Of a stretch of 13,721 nucleotides of DNA, positions 7,167 through 13,345 are shown in pieces. Both the position numbers and the translations under genes were made by a program. The DNA is from an uncultured Pedobacter sp. (lineage in GTDB: Bacteria > Bacteroidota > Bacteroidia > Sphingobacteriales > Sphingobacteriaceae), in contig NZ_CAMLHF010000154.1 in assembly GCF_946479715.1 (NCBI RefSeq), positions 1-13,721 of the forward strand. The letters are read 5' to 3'. The notes below the pieces were generated by a model. That model saw only the letters and a list, made by a program, of their open reading frames with translations, was not told the DNA's origin and searched no databases. How positions within the stretch are numbered: the first letter of the stretch is position 1; each line of letters opens with the position of its first letter.

Positions 7167-7585
7167 TATCGTTGTTGGTTTACAATGTTATATTCTTCAT
7201 CTGTTACAGGTTCCAGCCAGGTTACCGGGCCGTTTTCGGTGATATTGCTGATCGCAATATGAGTAAGACTACTATCGGCTGTAGCGCCATGCCAATGTAC
7301 TATATCCTTCGGTATCACTACCACATCTCCTTTACCCAATGATCTGGCAGGCTTGCCTTTTTCCTGATAATACCCTTGTCCATCCGTTACCAGCAAGATC
7401 TGTCCTGCCGGATGTGTATGCCAATTGTTTCTGCAACCCGGCTCAAATACCACATCCCCAACCGAATAATGCCCCGTTTCATCCTTCGGGACTAAAATAT
7501 TAACCCATGCCGTTCCGCTGAAATAATCTGCAGAGGCTTTATTTCCCTTCGGGAAAATGGCCGTTCTGTTTTGTGTTGTTTCCAT
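7166..7585 (-). CDS. Small single-domain cupin, (R)-mandelonitrile-lyase-like
   Basis: A 139-residue cytoplasmic cupin. Metal ligands are H56-x-H58-x3-Q62 in NWHTHPAGQILLV and H97 in DIVHWHGA. This H-x-H-x3-Q...H layout and the HWHGA motif are those of the small manganese cupins that include bacterial hydroxynitrile lyases such as the Granulicella enzyme (established for that family). Most members have other or unknown functions, so hydroxynitrile lyase activity is not claimed. It is the first gene of a two-gene operon with the alcohol dehydrogenase. A hydroxynitrile lyase yields an aldehyde, which a dehydrogenase could reduce, but that link is speculative. I could not find a clear minus-strand promoter upstream. 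Confidence 0.85.
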   Translation of the reverse strand: METTQNRTAIFPKGNKASADYFSGTAWVNILVPKDETGHYSVGDVVFEPGCRNNWHTHPAGQILLVTDGQGYYQEKGKPARSLGKGDVVVIPKDIVHWHGATADSSLTHIAISNITENGPVTWLEPVTDEEYNIVNQQR

Positions 7586-7640
7586 CTAAGATTCTTTAAA
7601 TAGCTATGCCTATTTATTGTTTAACAATTCGTCGGCTCAC

Positions 7641-7671
7641 TTTGTGTCTCATCAGGGGTAATTTATTTTTG
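7641..7671 (+). promoter_or_regulatory. Promoter-like sequence on the plus strand with no gene downstream
   Basis: TTTG (7641-7644), a 19-base spacer, and TATTTTTG (7664-7671) match both Bacteroidetes promoter elements exactly. It lies in the 205-base gap 7586-7790 between two minus-strand genes and points plus. No plus-strand reading frame longer than about eight codons follows it before 7800. The same stretch can fold as GGGGTAA/TTGCCCC (7655-7674). The remainder of the gap shows only degenerate AACAAG direct repeats at 7752-7792. Confidence 0.35.
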
Positions 7672-7788
7672 CCCCGTTAATACTTACACAAAGGTCTCAG
7701 CTATTCTCTAATAGAAGGGTATACAGATTACTGGATTATGTACCAAAATCACTGAATAGTGAACAAGTGTGAAACAAGCTATGAACAA

Positions 7789-7809
7789 GCTTAACTGCAG
7801 TGGTTAAGC
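7789..7809. terminator. Weak hairpin over the stop codon of the 7791-8201 gene
   Basis: GCTTAAC (7789-7795) and GTTAAGC (7803-7809) form a 7-bp perfect stem with a 7-base loop that includes the last codons and the stop of the minus-strand gene. The transcript downstream is only moderately U-rich, so termination is possible but not certain. Confidence 0.3.
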
Positions 7810-8201
7810 CAATCAACTAACCTATCAATAGCATTTCCAACTGGTCTATTCAAAGACAAGCCTTGCTCAGTATGAACTCCCCAGATAGCTGCAAAACGTT
7901 TCTCTGAAAAACTGTTCAGGTTTTCGCAAACTGTATCGGTCCCACATGCTTCATTGCTATGAATCTGGAAAACTGGTTTTCCTTTACTGTCAATATTTAC
8001 ACGGGAATAAGCGATCACTTTGCCGCTCTTTTCTGCAATTCCAATGGGTAATCCAAAATCAGAAGTAAGCCCCTTACCAGAACCATTTACATGTTTAATA
8101 GGCGCTAAACTGTTCTGGTAAAGGTTTATAACCGATTTCAAATCTTCCAAATAAACTTCTCGAAGCTTGATATCCTCTTTTTTTATTTCTGTTGATCCCA
8201 T
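7791..8201 (-). CDS. Small protein, possibly a partial GNAT-like acetyltransferase fold
   Basis: 136 residues from ATG 8201; the frame also opens with TTG seven codons earlier, which I disfavour. The first half (KLREVYLEDLKSVINLYQNS) resembles the beta1-alpha1 opening of GNAT acetyltransferases, and GIAEKSGKVIAYSRVNID resembles the following antiparallel strands. The C-terminal half (FQIHSNEACGTDTVCENLN, then RFAAIWGVHTEQGLSLNR) does not show the acetyl-CoA loop R/Q-x2-G-x-G/A. So it is either a divergent, truncated or unrelated protein. Three cysteines (in ACGTDTVC and NHCS) are present. No signal peptide. It stands alone between the cupin operon and the repeat element at 8326. I do not recognise its function. 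Confidence 0.6.
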   Translation of the reverse strand: MGSTEIKKEDIKLREVYLEDLKSVINLYQNSLAPIKHVNGSGKGLTSDFGLPIGIAEKSGKVIAYSRVNIDSKGKPVFQIHSNEACGTDTVCENLNSFSEKRFAAIWGVHTEQGLSLNRPVGNAIDRLVDWLNHCS

Positions 8202-8325
8202 AACGTTAAACTTATTCCACAAAATTATGGAATAGCAACAAAGGGATACAGATACAAAAACGTTATTATTGAGCGATACAGATTTAATTAATATGCCAAC
8301 ACACTTGTCATCCTGTTAACACACC

Positions 8326-8397
8326 CGTCATCCCGAGGAACCGAGGGATCTCTTGGTTATGCTGTTTCAAGAGATCTCTCCTATCGTCGAGATGACG
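8326..8397. repeat. Intergenic palindromic element (copy A)
   Basis: 72-bp imperfect palindrome: left arm 8326-8355 (CGTCATCCCGAGG... ending GATCTCTTG), 12-base loop, right arm 8368-8397 (starting CAAGAGATC, ending GATGACG). The arms match at 24 of 30 positions. It lies in the 223-base gap 8202-8424, just downstream of the Rpn-family gene, with an extra arm-like fragment (TTGTCATCC) at 8305-8313. It is the reference copy for the three insertions in fecR. No gene is seen in the gap. Confidence 0.85.
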
Positions 8398-8424
8398 AAA
8401 GTTAGTTTCAAAATGTAAACTATA

Positions 8425-9339
8425 TTATTTATTAAGATCTTCTCGAAGCTGTTTAATTTTTGCAACAGGTAAATCCGCTAAATCTGCAATTACCTCATCA
8501 GAAAAATCCATTTTGGAAATAAGATTTATTGCAATTTTTAAGCGCTCTTCCTCTCTTCCTTTCGCTATGCCTTCCTCTCTCCCACGCTCAACGCCTTGCT
8601 CAACTGCATAATCCATTACATTCTTATTATCCCATTTGGCTTTTAAACTTGCATTATACATAGCTCGTTCCTCCTTTGTTAAATTTGCATACCTGGCCAG
8701 ACTAAATAACTTTTCAAACTCAGGTCCGCTTAAATAAGCTGGTTGTTCCGGCAGCTCTTTCATGTGTTTCAAAGCGAAAAGCCATTTATCTAACGCGCTA
8801 TCCAGTTCCTGCTCGGTTTTAACAAAGTTACACATCTCTATATAAGTATAACTCAACTTATCATAAAATATTTTTCCAGTGCGCCTGTTAACCAGACAAA
8901 TATCATGCAGGTATTCATCATCATTACTATCAGGAAAATTAAAATTTTCAAGCAAGGCTATTAAATAAACTTCCGTTAAATTATACTTCCAATCTTTCCT
9001 GTTCCCTTTTGGCGCCTGCTCACTAATTAATCTTGAAGTATAATAAAGTGCTCGTTCCTTAAAATATTGCTGATAACCCCGCTGAATCTCTATGAGAAAC
9101 TTTCCCCTGTCATCCCCAGTACAAGACACATCAATTGTAGCACCTCCTTCTTCTTTGATTTCACCGGGGTGTTCATTTTTACTGTATTCTATAGAAACAA
9201 TATGCTTTCGCCCTCGCAGTATTTCATTCAGAAAACCTATTAACGCAACCTTACTCTCTTCCGTTGAAAAAATCCTTTTAAAACTCCAGTCAACAAAGGG
9301 ATCTATAAAGGGGGTTATTTGTAAATTTTTATGACTCAT
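8425..9339 (-). CDS. Rpn-family PD-(D/E)XK recombination-promoting nuclease/putative transposase
   Basis: 304 residues. The N-terminal nuclease fold opens with FIDPFVDWSFKRIFSTEESK and FLNEILRG. Active-site candidates are D70 (ATIDVSC) and E84-x-Q86 (FLIEIQRG). The E-x-Q variant is normal for this family, as is the following helix with YYTSRLISEQ. The C-terminal part ends in the charged repeat EQGVERGREEGIAKGREEERLKIA typical of Rpn proteins, then a short helical tail. E. coli Rpn proteins are DNA endonucleases that stimulate RecA-independent recombination, and some act in phage defence; Bacteroidota copies are often annotated as PD-(D/E)XK transposases without proven transposition. No terminal inverted repeats flank this copy. 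ATG 9339 gives the full conserved N-terminus. Confidence 0.9.
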   Translation of the reverse strand: MSHKNLQITPFIDPFVDWSFKRIFSTEESKVALIGFLNEILRGRKHIVSIEYSKNEHPGEIKEEGGATIDVSCTGDDRGKFLIEIQRGYQQYFKERALYYTSRLISEQAPKGNRKDWKYNLTEVYLIALLENFNFPDSNDDEYLHDICLVNRRTGKIFYDKLSYTYIEMCNFVKTEQELDSALDKWLFALKHMKELPEQPAYLSGPEFEKLFSLARYANLTKEERAMYNASLKAKWDNKNVMDYAVEQGVERGREEGIAKGREEERLKIAINLISKMDFSDEVIADLADLPVAKIKQLREDLNK

Positions 9340-9355
9340 TAAAATTCTGTTTTGC

Positions 9356-9363
9356 CAAACATA
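9356..9363 (-). promoter_or_regulatory. Likely -7 box for the Rpn-family gene
   Basis: On the minus strand this reads TATGTTTG, an exact TAnnTTTG match, 17-24 bases upstream of ATG 9339. No clear TTTG lies about 19 bases further upstream. The remaining gap to 9484 is very AT-rich and shows nothing else. Confidence 0.35.
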
Positions 9364-9484
9364 ATTAAATATTCATAATAAAGAAATAAATACAAATAAT
9401 AAGTTAATCAAATTATTTACAAAAGAAATATTAGTTTTATTTAACACTCAAAAATTTGAAAATAGATAGAAGTTGTTAGTATCA

Positions 9485-9676
9485 TTATTTTTTCTCTTCA
9501 CCCTTCCCTTCCTTTTCCTCCACCCCATCCTTTCCATTATTAAACTCCCTTATCCCCTTTCCCAACCCACTCATCAATTCCGGGATTTTCTTTCCACCAA
9601 AAAGCAAAAGAACTACAACTAAAATAACCAGGATTTCTTGTGTACCCAATGCCGCCAGTAATGTGTTATGTAACAT
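9485..9676 (-). CDS. tatA: TatA/E-family twin-arginine translocase subunit
   Basis: A 63-residue pore-forming component of the Sec-independent Tat export system. Layout: short periplasmic N-terminus, one membrane helix (about 12-28, [19 protein letters not shown]), the FGxxKIPEL hinge, an amphipathic helix ([15 protein letters not shown]), and a charged lysine/glutamate tail. This is the canonical TatA pattern. It is a single gene here with no tatC nearby, as is common in Bacteroidota, where tat genes are scattered. It is divergent from the ChrB-domain gene at 9787 across a 110-base gap. Whether it is TatA, TatE or TatB-like cannot be separated by sequence alone, but the short tail favours TatA. 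Confidence 0.92.
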   Translation of the reverse strand: MLHNTLLAALGTQEILVILVVVLLLFGGKKIPELMSGLGKGIREFNNGKDGVEEKEGKGEEKK

Positions 9677-9753
9677 GTGTTATAAAATTTATAATATTAA
9701 CCTGGTACAAGAATAACAACCCCAGATTAAAACCGCATTAAAAACAAATTCAT

Positions 9754-9763
9754 GTTACGTAAC
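9754..9763. promoter_or_regulatory. Perfect palindrome GTTACGTAAC upstream of the ChrB-AraC gene
   Basis: A 10-bp perfect dyad in the divergent gap between tatA and the chromate-type regulator, 23 bases before its ATG. It overlaps TAACTTTA (9760-9767), a one-mismatch -7 box. A regulator bound here could control the plus-strand gene. This is a positional guess. Confidence 0.3.
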
Positions 9764-9786
9764 TTTAGCCTATATTATCGCACAAT

Positions 9787-10626
9787 ATGAACTGGATCAC
9801 AAGAGAGCGGCCAAAAATAGACAGAATTGCCTGCCCATGGCTAATCAAAAACTTTATTGATAAAGACGCCCATTTCTTTTACGTCCCTTTTGATCAGGTT
9901 ATAGGAAAAGCGACAGAGCTAAACGCTACTCCTTTTGACGTTCCCGGGGTGGAGCTCACACATAAAAATGACCTTTGCACCTTCGATGCGCTTATAAAAA
10001 AATACAACCTCGATGATCCAGCTCTAGCCGTAATGGCCCCCATTGTAAGGGGTGCAGATACAGACCGTCATAATTTGGCAAGTCAGGCATCCGGCCTATG
10101 GGCAATAGCCGCGGGAATGGCTTACAACATTAAAGACGATCAGGAGCTTTTAAAAGCAGGTATGATAATTTACGACGCCCTGTACACCTGGGCCGCACAC
10201 CTCCAAAACGTAAAACATACAGAAAGCCCTGTAGAGCAGCTGCTAATAGAAGTATATCAGAAGTTCCTTAAAAAAGGCAGTACAGACAAAGTACCCGCCT
10301 GGGCAACAGAGCTAAAAACAATTATTCAGGACCAGATAGATACGAATCTTACTTTAAGCCTAACGGGAATCTCTAATGAATTAAATGTGAACCCCGCTTA
10401 TGTATCCAGAGAGTTCTCTAAATACTTCGACGACCTTTCATTTGGCGAATACATCAGGAAACTTCGCATAAACAAAGCAATTGCCTACATCGAAACAACA
10501 GATTATTCGCTTTCAGAAATTGCTTACCTCACCGGATTTTCAGACCAAAGCCATTTCACCCGGATTTTTAAACTGGAGACGGGTATTAAACCTTCCCAGT
10601 TCAAAAAGAACAGGAACAAAAACTAA
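9787..10626 (+). CDS. ChrB-type chromate-resistance domain fused to an AraC-family DNA-binding domain
   Basis: 279 residues in two parts. Residues 1 to about 150 match the ChrB C-terminal domain: RERPKIDRIACPWLIKNFID, FFYVP, FDVPGVELTH, CTFDALIKKY, IVRGADTDRHNLASQASGLWAIA. Residues about 175-277 are a complete AraC-type double helix-turn-helix: LSLTGISNELNVNPAYVSREFSKYF, YIRKLRINKAIAYIETTDYSLSEIAYLTGFSDQSHFTRIFKLETGIKPSQFKK. The family partner ChrA is encoded downstream. In proteobacteria ChrB is a chromate-sensing regulator of chrA (established), but its DNA-binding part is different. Here the AraC module would supply it, making a one-component sensor-activator. No signal peptide. The HTH half is textbook and the ChrB half is clear; chromate as the signal is inferred from the family and neighbourhood. 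Confidence 0.88.
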   Translation: MNWITRERPKIDRIACPWLIKNFIDKDAHFFYVPFDQVIGKATELNATPFDVPGVELTHKNDLCTFDALIKKYNLDDPALAVMAPIVRGADTDRHNLASQASGLWAIAAGMAYNIKDDQELLKAGMIIYDALYTWAAHLQNVKHTESPVEQLLIEVYQKFLKKGSTDKVPAWATELKTIIQDQIDTNLTLSLTGISNELNVNPAYVSREFSKYFDDLSFGEYIRKLRINKAIAYIETTDYSLSEIAYLTGFSDQSHFTRIFKLETGIKPSQFKKNRNKN

Positions 10627-10631
10627 GCAGT

Positions 10632-10808
10632 TTAGTTCTTTTTCTGCTGACCTGGTGCGTATGGTTTAGCGGATTTTGAACCCGTACGTTTTTTCTCTTG
10701 CCCCGGAGGTACTTTACCACTATTCCCTGCAGTTCTTTGCGTATAGCACGACATTAAAAACATCATACTGCAAATAGTCAATACAAAATATATCTTTTTC
10801 ATATTCAT
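10632..10808 (-). CDS. Small lipoprotein
   Basis: A 58-residue frame on the minus strand: MNMKKIYFVLTICSMMFLMSC, a signal peptide with lipobox FLMSC (lipid on C21), then a short polar, positively charged tail rich in K, P, G and Q (GKVPPGQEKKRTGSKSAKPYAPGQQKKN). It is shorter than most ORF cut-offs, but the lipobox, clean stop and intergenic position between two plus-strand genes support it. Similar tiny lipoproteins with the PPGQxKKxTGSKSAKP pattern occur in Bacteroidota as far as I recall; their function is unknown to me. A second Met at residue 3 is an equally good start. It interrupts the otherwise co-directional chromate cluster. Confidence 0.75.
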   Translation of the reverse strand: MNMKKIYFVLTICSMMFLMSCYTQRTAGNSGKVPPGQEKKRTGSKSAKPYAPGQQKKN

Positions 10809-10908
10809 TTTAGGTTGGTATTGCTAATAACATGCCACAAATAGTAAATTCTGTACCAACAGTTAAATCTATTCTATTTTAATTTTTCGCGATGCAGTAC
10901 CATTGTTC

Positions 10909-11433
10909 ATGCAAATTCACATCAATAAAATACGCCTGGCACTATGCTGCATCTGCAGTCTGTTTACTTCTGCAGTCGTTTCAGCTCAAAACCTGCAACC
11001 AACTTATCCAAAATTAGCTGGCTATGTAGGCATCATTCACCCTATCATCTCTTTCAGTTCCGATGGCACCCACACCAACTTTAAAGACAGCTATATTGTT
11101 GGTCTACCCATAGGCATCAACATTTGGAAAAGTGCTAAAATTGGCTTCTCCAGCGAAATAGTGCCATTTATAAAGGCCACTAACGCAAGCAGCAAAGTGA
11201 ACAATGTACTGTTTCATCCGGGCATTTTAGTAGCCCTTGGCAATGGCTTTACTTTTGCCGGCCGATTGGCTTTCGAAACTTCCGGGCGATATGGCCTTAC
11301 CCCGGTATTCAACAAAGTAGTAAAGAAAAACAAAGGCAGCAGCTACTTTGTGGCCATCCCACTTCCTGCACGTTTCGGAAATGATCAGTCTTCCTCTTAC
11401 GGCATAGGGTTTCAGTTTGGAATCGCATTTTAA
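10909..11433 (+). CDS. Small outer-membrane beta-barrel protein upstream of chrA
   Basis: 174 residues from ATG 10909; a TTG two codons upstream is in frame but weaker. The signal peptide ends near SAVVSAQ (about residue 26). The rest is alternating beta-strand sequence ending in a C-terminal aromatic strand (SSYGIGFQFGIAF, terminal phenylalanine), the hallmark of outer-membrane barrels recognised by BAM. Size suggests an eight-stranded barrel. Its stop is seven bases before the chrA ATG, so the two are almost certainly one operon. The role in chromate handling is unknown; it could be a pore, a stabiliser or unrelated. No family name is assigned. Confidence 0.75.
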   Translation: MQIHINKIRLALCCICSLFTSAVVSAQNLQPTYPKLAGYVGIIHPIISFSSDGTHTNFKDSYIVGLPIGINIWKSAKIGFSSEIVPFIKATNASSKVNNVLFHPGILVALGNGFTFAGRLAFETSGRYGLTPVFNKVVKKNKGSSYFVAIPLPARFGNDQSSSYGIGFQFGIAF

Positions 11434-11440
11434 CAAGAAC

Positions 11441-12607
11441 ATGAAAAATAACGCAACATACAAACTAACCGACCTGGTGATCTACTTTTTAAAGCTTGGC
11501 ACATGGGGTTTCGGCGGACCGGTTGCCCTGGTCGGCTACATGCAGCGGGATTTGGTTGAGCAAAAAAAATGGATTTCTGAGGAGGAATACAAAGAAGGTC
11601 TAGCCTTGGCACAACTAGCTCCGGGGCCTTTAGCCGCTCAACTGGGCATCTATATGGGTTTTGTTCATTACGGATTACTGGGCGCAACATTAGCGGGCCT
11701 TGCTTTCATAATCCCCTCCTTCGTTATGGTGGTTGTACTGGGAGTTGCCTATAAGCTGTATAGCGGCTTACCCGGCATGCAAGCCGTATTTTACGGGGTA
11801 AGTGCCTCAGTAATTGGAATCATCACGGTTAGCGCATATAAACTCACCATTAAATCTGTAAGCAAACTCAAGCTCGAAGCGGTTAAATCCAATTGGCTGC
11901 TTTGGATATTTTACCTTGCAGGAGTGGTAATTACAGTGGTCACCAAGAGAGAAGATGTTTTATTTTTCATCATCTGCGGTGTGATTTACATGTTTGTTAA
12001 AGCACCACCGCAATGGATTAAACGACCGGCCTCAGCTCCTTCCCTGATTTTGCTGAGCGTTGGTTTCTGGCAATACGAGGGCAAAACATTACAGGAGATT
12101 GGTTGGTTTTTTCTAAAAGCCGGTGCTTTTGTATTTGGAAGCGGACTCGCAATTGTTCCTTTTTTACATGGAGGGGTAGTTCAGGAATTTGGATGGCTTA
12201 ATGAACAGGAGTTTTTGGATGCAGTAGCAGTAGCAATGATCAGCCCCGGCCCCGTAGTCATTACAGTTGCATTTATCGGGTATCTGGTTGCGGGCTTTCC
12301 CAGTGCCTGCGTAGCGGCACTGGCTACTTTTTTGCCTTGCTATCTTTTTACCGTTGCCCTGGCTCCTTCATTTAAAAGGATTGCAAAAAATCCCAGCATT
12401 AAAGCTTTTGTTGATGGCATTACAGGGGCTGTAATTGGCGCACTGGTGGGTGCAGTAATCATCATAGCTACACGTGCAATTATAGATATACCAACAGCTA
12501 CCATTGCCGTCCTTTCTGCCCTTGCTTTAATCTATATGAAACAGATCAAAGAGCCTCACTTAATCCTGCTTGCTGCAATAATTGGTGTGGCAATAAAACT
12601 TCTGTAA
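11441..12607 (+). CDS. chrA: ChrA-type chromate ion transporter (CHR family, two-domain)
   Basis: Inner-membrane protein of 388 residues, starting at ATG 11441 (a TTG eight codons upstream would overlap the preceding gene). Two homologous CHR halves are visible. The first has LGTWGFGGPVALVGYMQRDL, then WISEEEYKEGLALAQLAPGPLAAQLGIYMG. The second (from about 220) has FLKAGAFVFGSGLAIVPFLHGGVV, then FGWLNEQEFLDAVAVAMISPGPVVITVAFIGYL. These F-G-G/GSG and PGP motifs are characteristic of ChrA, and about ten membrane segments are apparent. Family members export chromate from the cytoplasm; some transport sulfate. It follows the outer-membrane protein gene by seven bases and lies downstream of the ChrB-domain regulator. 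The stop is only 15 bases from the end of the convergent sigma gene, and I see no terminator there. Confidence 0.93.
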   Translation: MKNNATYKLTDLVIYFLKLGTWGFGGPVALVGYMQRDLVEQKKWISEEEYKEGLALAQLAPGPLAAQLGIYMGFVHYGLLGATLAGLAFIIPSFVMVVVLGVAYKLYSGLPGMQAVFYGVSASVIGIITVSAYKLTIKSVSKLKLEAVKSNWLLWIFYLAGVVITVVTKREDVLFFIICGVIYMFVKAPPQWIKRPASAPSLILLSVGFWQYEGKTLQEIGWFFLKAGAFVFGSGLAIVPFLHGGVVQEFGWLNEQEFLDAVAVAMISPGPVVITVAFIGYLVAGFPSACVAALATFLPCYLFTVALAPSFKRIAKNPSIKAFVDGITGAVIGALVGAVIIIATRAIIDIPTATIAVLSALALIYMKQIKEPHLILLAAIIGVAIKLL

Positions 12608-12622
12608 ATCGCTGTAAAAGGT

Positions 12623-13201
12623 TTAAATATGAAATAAGAAAAATACGAACACCGATGCCCCCATTTTGTACCTGAGCACTTTAAGCGCATTAGAGATCTG
12701 CTTTGAAACGGTTTGCTCCGAGATGCCCAGCTGATCCGCAATTTCTTTGTGCGACAAATTCTCTTCCCTGCTCAACAGAAAAACCTCCCTCATTTTTGGG
12801 GGCAGCGATTGTATTTCGGCCTGTATAAATTCCAGCAGTTCCCGTTCATGAATCCTGTCATCTGCCGACACCGGATCTGTATCGATAAAACCCTGCAATG
12901 AATCAATATATCTTGAAGCTACTTTCTGATGCGAAAAGTAATCCAACACCCTGTTCCGTACCGAGGTATATAAATAGGCAGCAAAATTGGTATCCTGAAG
13001 TATGGTTTCTCTTTTAGTCCACAACGTTGTGAAAAGCTCCTGAATGATATCTTTTGCTTCCTCCTCATCATTTAATTTCTTAAGTGCATGAATATACAAC
13101 AACCGGTAGTACCGCTGATAAATCATCGCATAAGCGGCCTGATCACCATTCTTTAAAAGTCCGGTCAACTCCTGATCGGAAAGCGTTCTGTAGTCTGCCA
13201 T
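12623..13201 (-). CDS. ECF RNA polymerase sigma-70 factor, Bacteroidetes type
   Basis: 192 residues. Sigma region 2 (about 22-90) shows YAMIYQRYYRLLYIHALKKL and DEEEAKDIIQELFTTLW. Region 4 (about 128-178) shows LPPKMREVFLLSREENLSHKEIADQLGISEQTVSKQISNALKVLRY. A short hydrophobic tail (ASVFVFFLF) follows, which is usual for the Bacteroidetes subfamily. Such sigma genes normally sit directly upstream of a fecR and a susC/susD pair. Here the next downstream neighbour on that strand is the convergent chrA, and the nearest fecR is about 9.4 kb away at 1959-3224, in the right order and orientation. It is divergent from the response regulator at 13346. A conventional -7/-33 pair upstream is not clear. 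Confidence 0.93.
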   Translation of the reverse strand: MADYRTLSDQELTGLLKNGDQAAYAMIYQRYYRLLYIHALKKLNDEEEAKDIIQELFTTLWTKRETILQDTNFAAYLYTSVRNRVLDYFSHQKVASRYIDSLQGFIDTDPVSADDRIHERELLEFIQAEIQSLPPKMREVFLLSREENLSHKEIADQLGISEQTVSKQISNALKVLRYKMGASVFVFFLFHI

Positions 13202-13345
13202 CTGTTAATTAAACCTTTACAAATTGTTAACCCTTAGTAACAAAGTTGTGTAATATTTTAATAACCACCACTATACAGAAGCAATATTATTTCGCACTTC
13301 AATCACATATTCCAAATTTCATTTACCTTTATCGCACTATTTATT

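Noticed and set aside
7752..7792. Three degenerate AACAAG direct repeats as a possible attachment or iteron site
   Set aside because: Copies are short and irregularly spaced, with no partner site elsewhere in the window and no integrase or replication gene nearby.
8326..8397. Palindrome as a CRISPR repeat or an ordinary terminator
   Set aside because: No regularly spaced repeats and spacers exist, and the same element occurs inside a coding sequence, so it is a dispersed repeat family.
8502..8600. E-x-Q instead of E-x-K in the nuclease motif as an inactivating change
   Set aside because: E-x-Q is the normal form in Rpn-family proteins, so it is not evidence of lost activity.
8425..9339. Rpn-family gene as part of an insertion sequence
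   Set aside because: I see no terminal inverted repeats or target duplications around it. The family name contains transposase, but this copy shows no sign of an IS.
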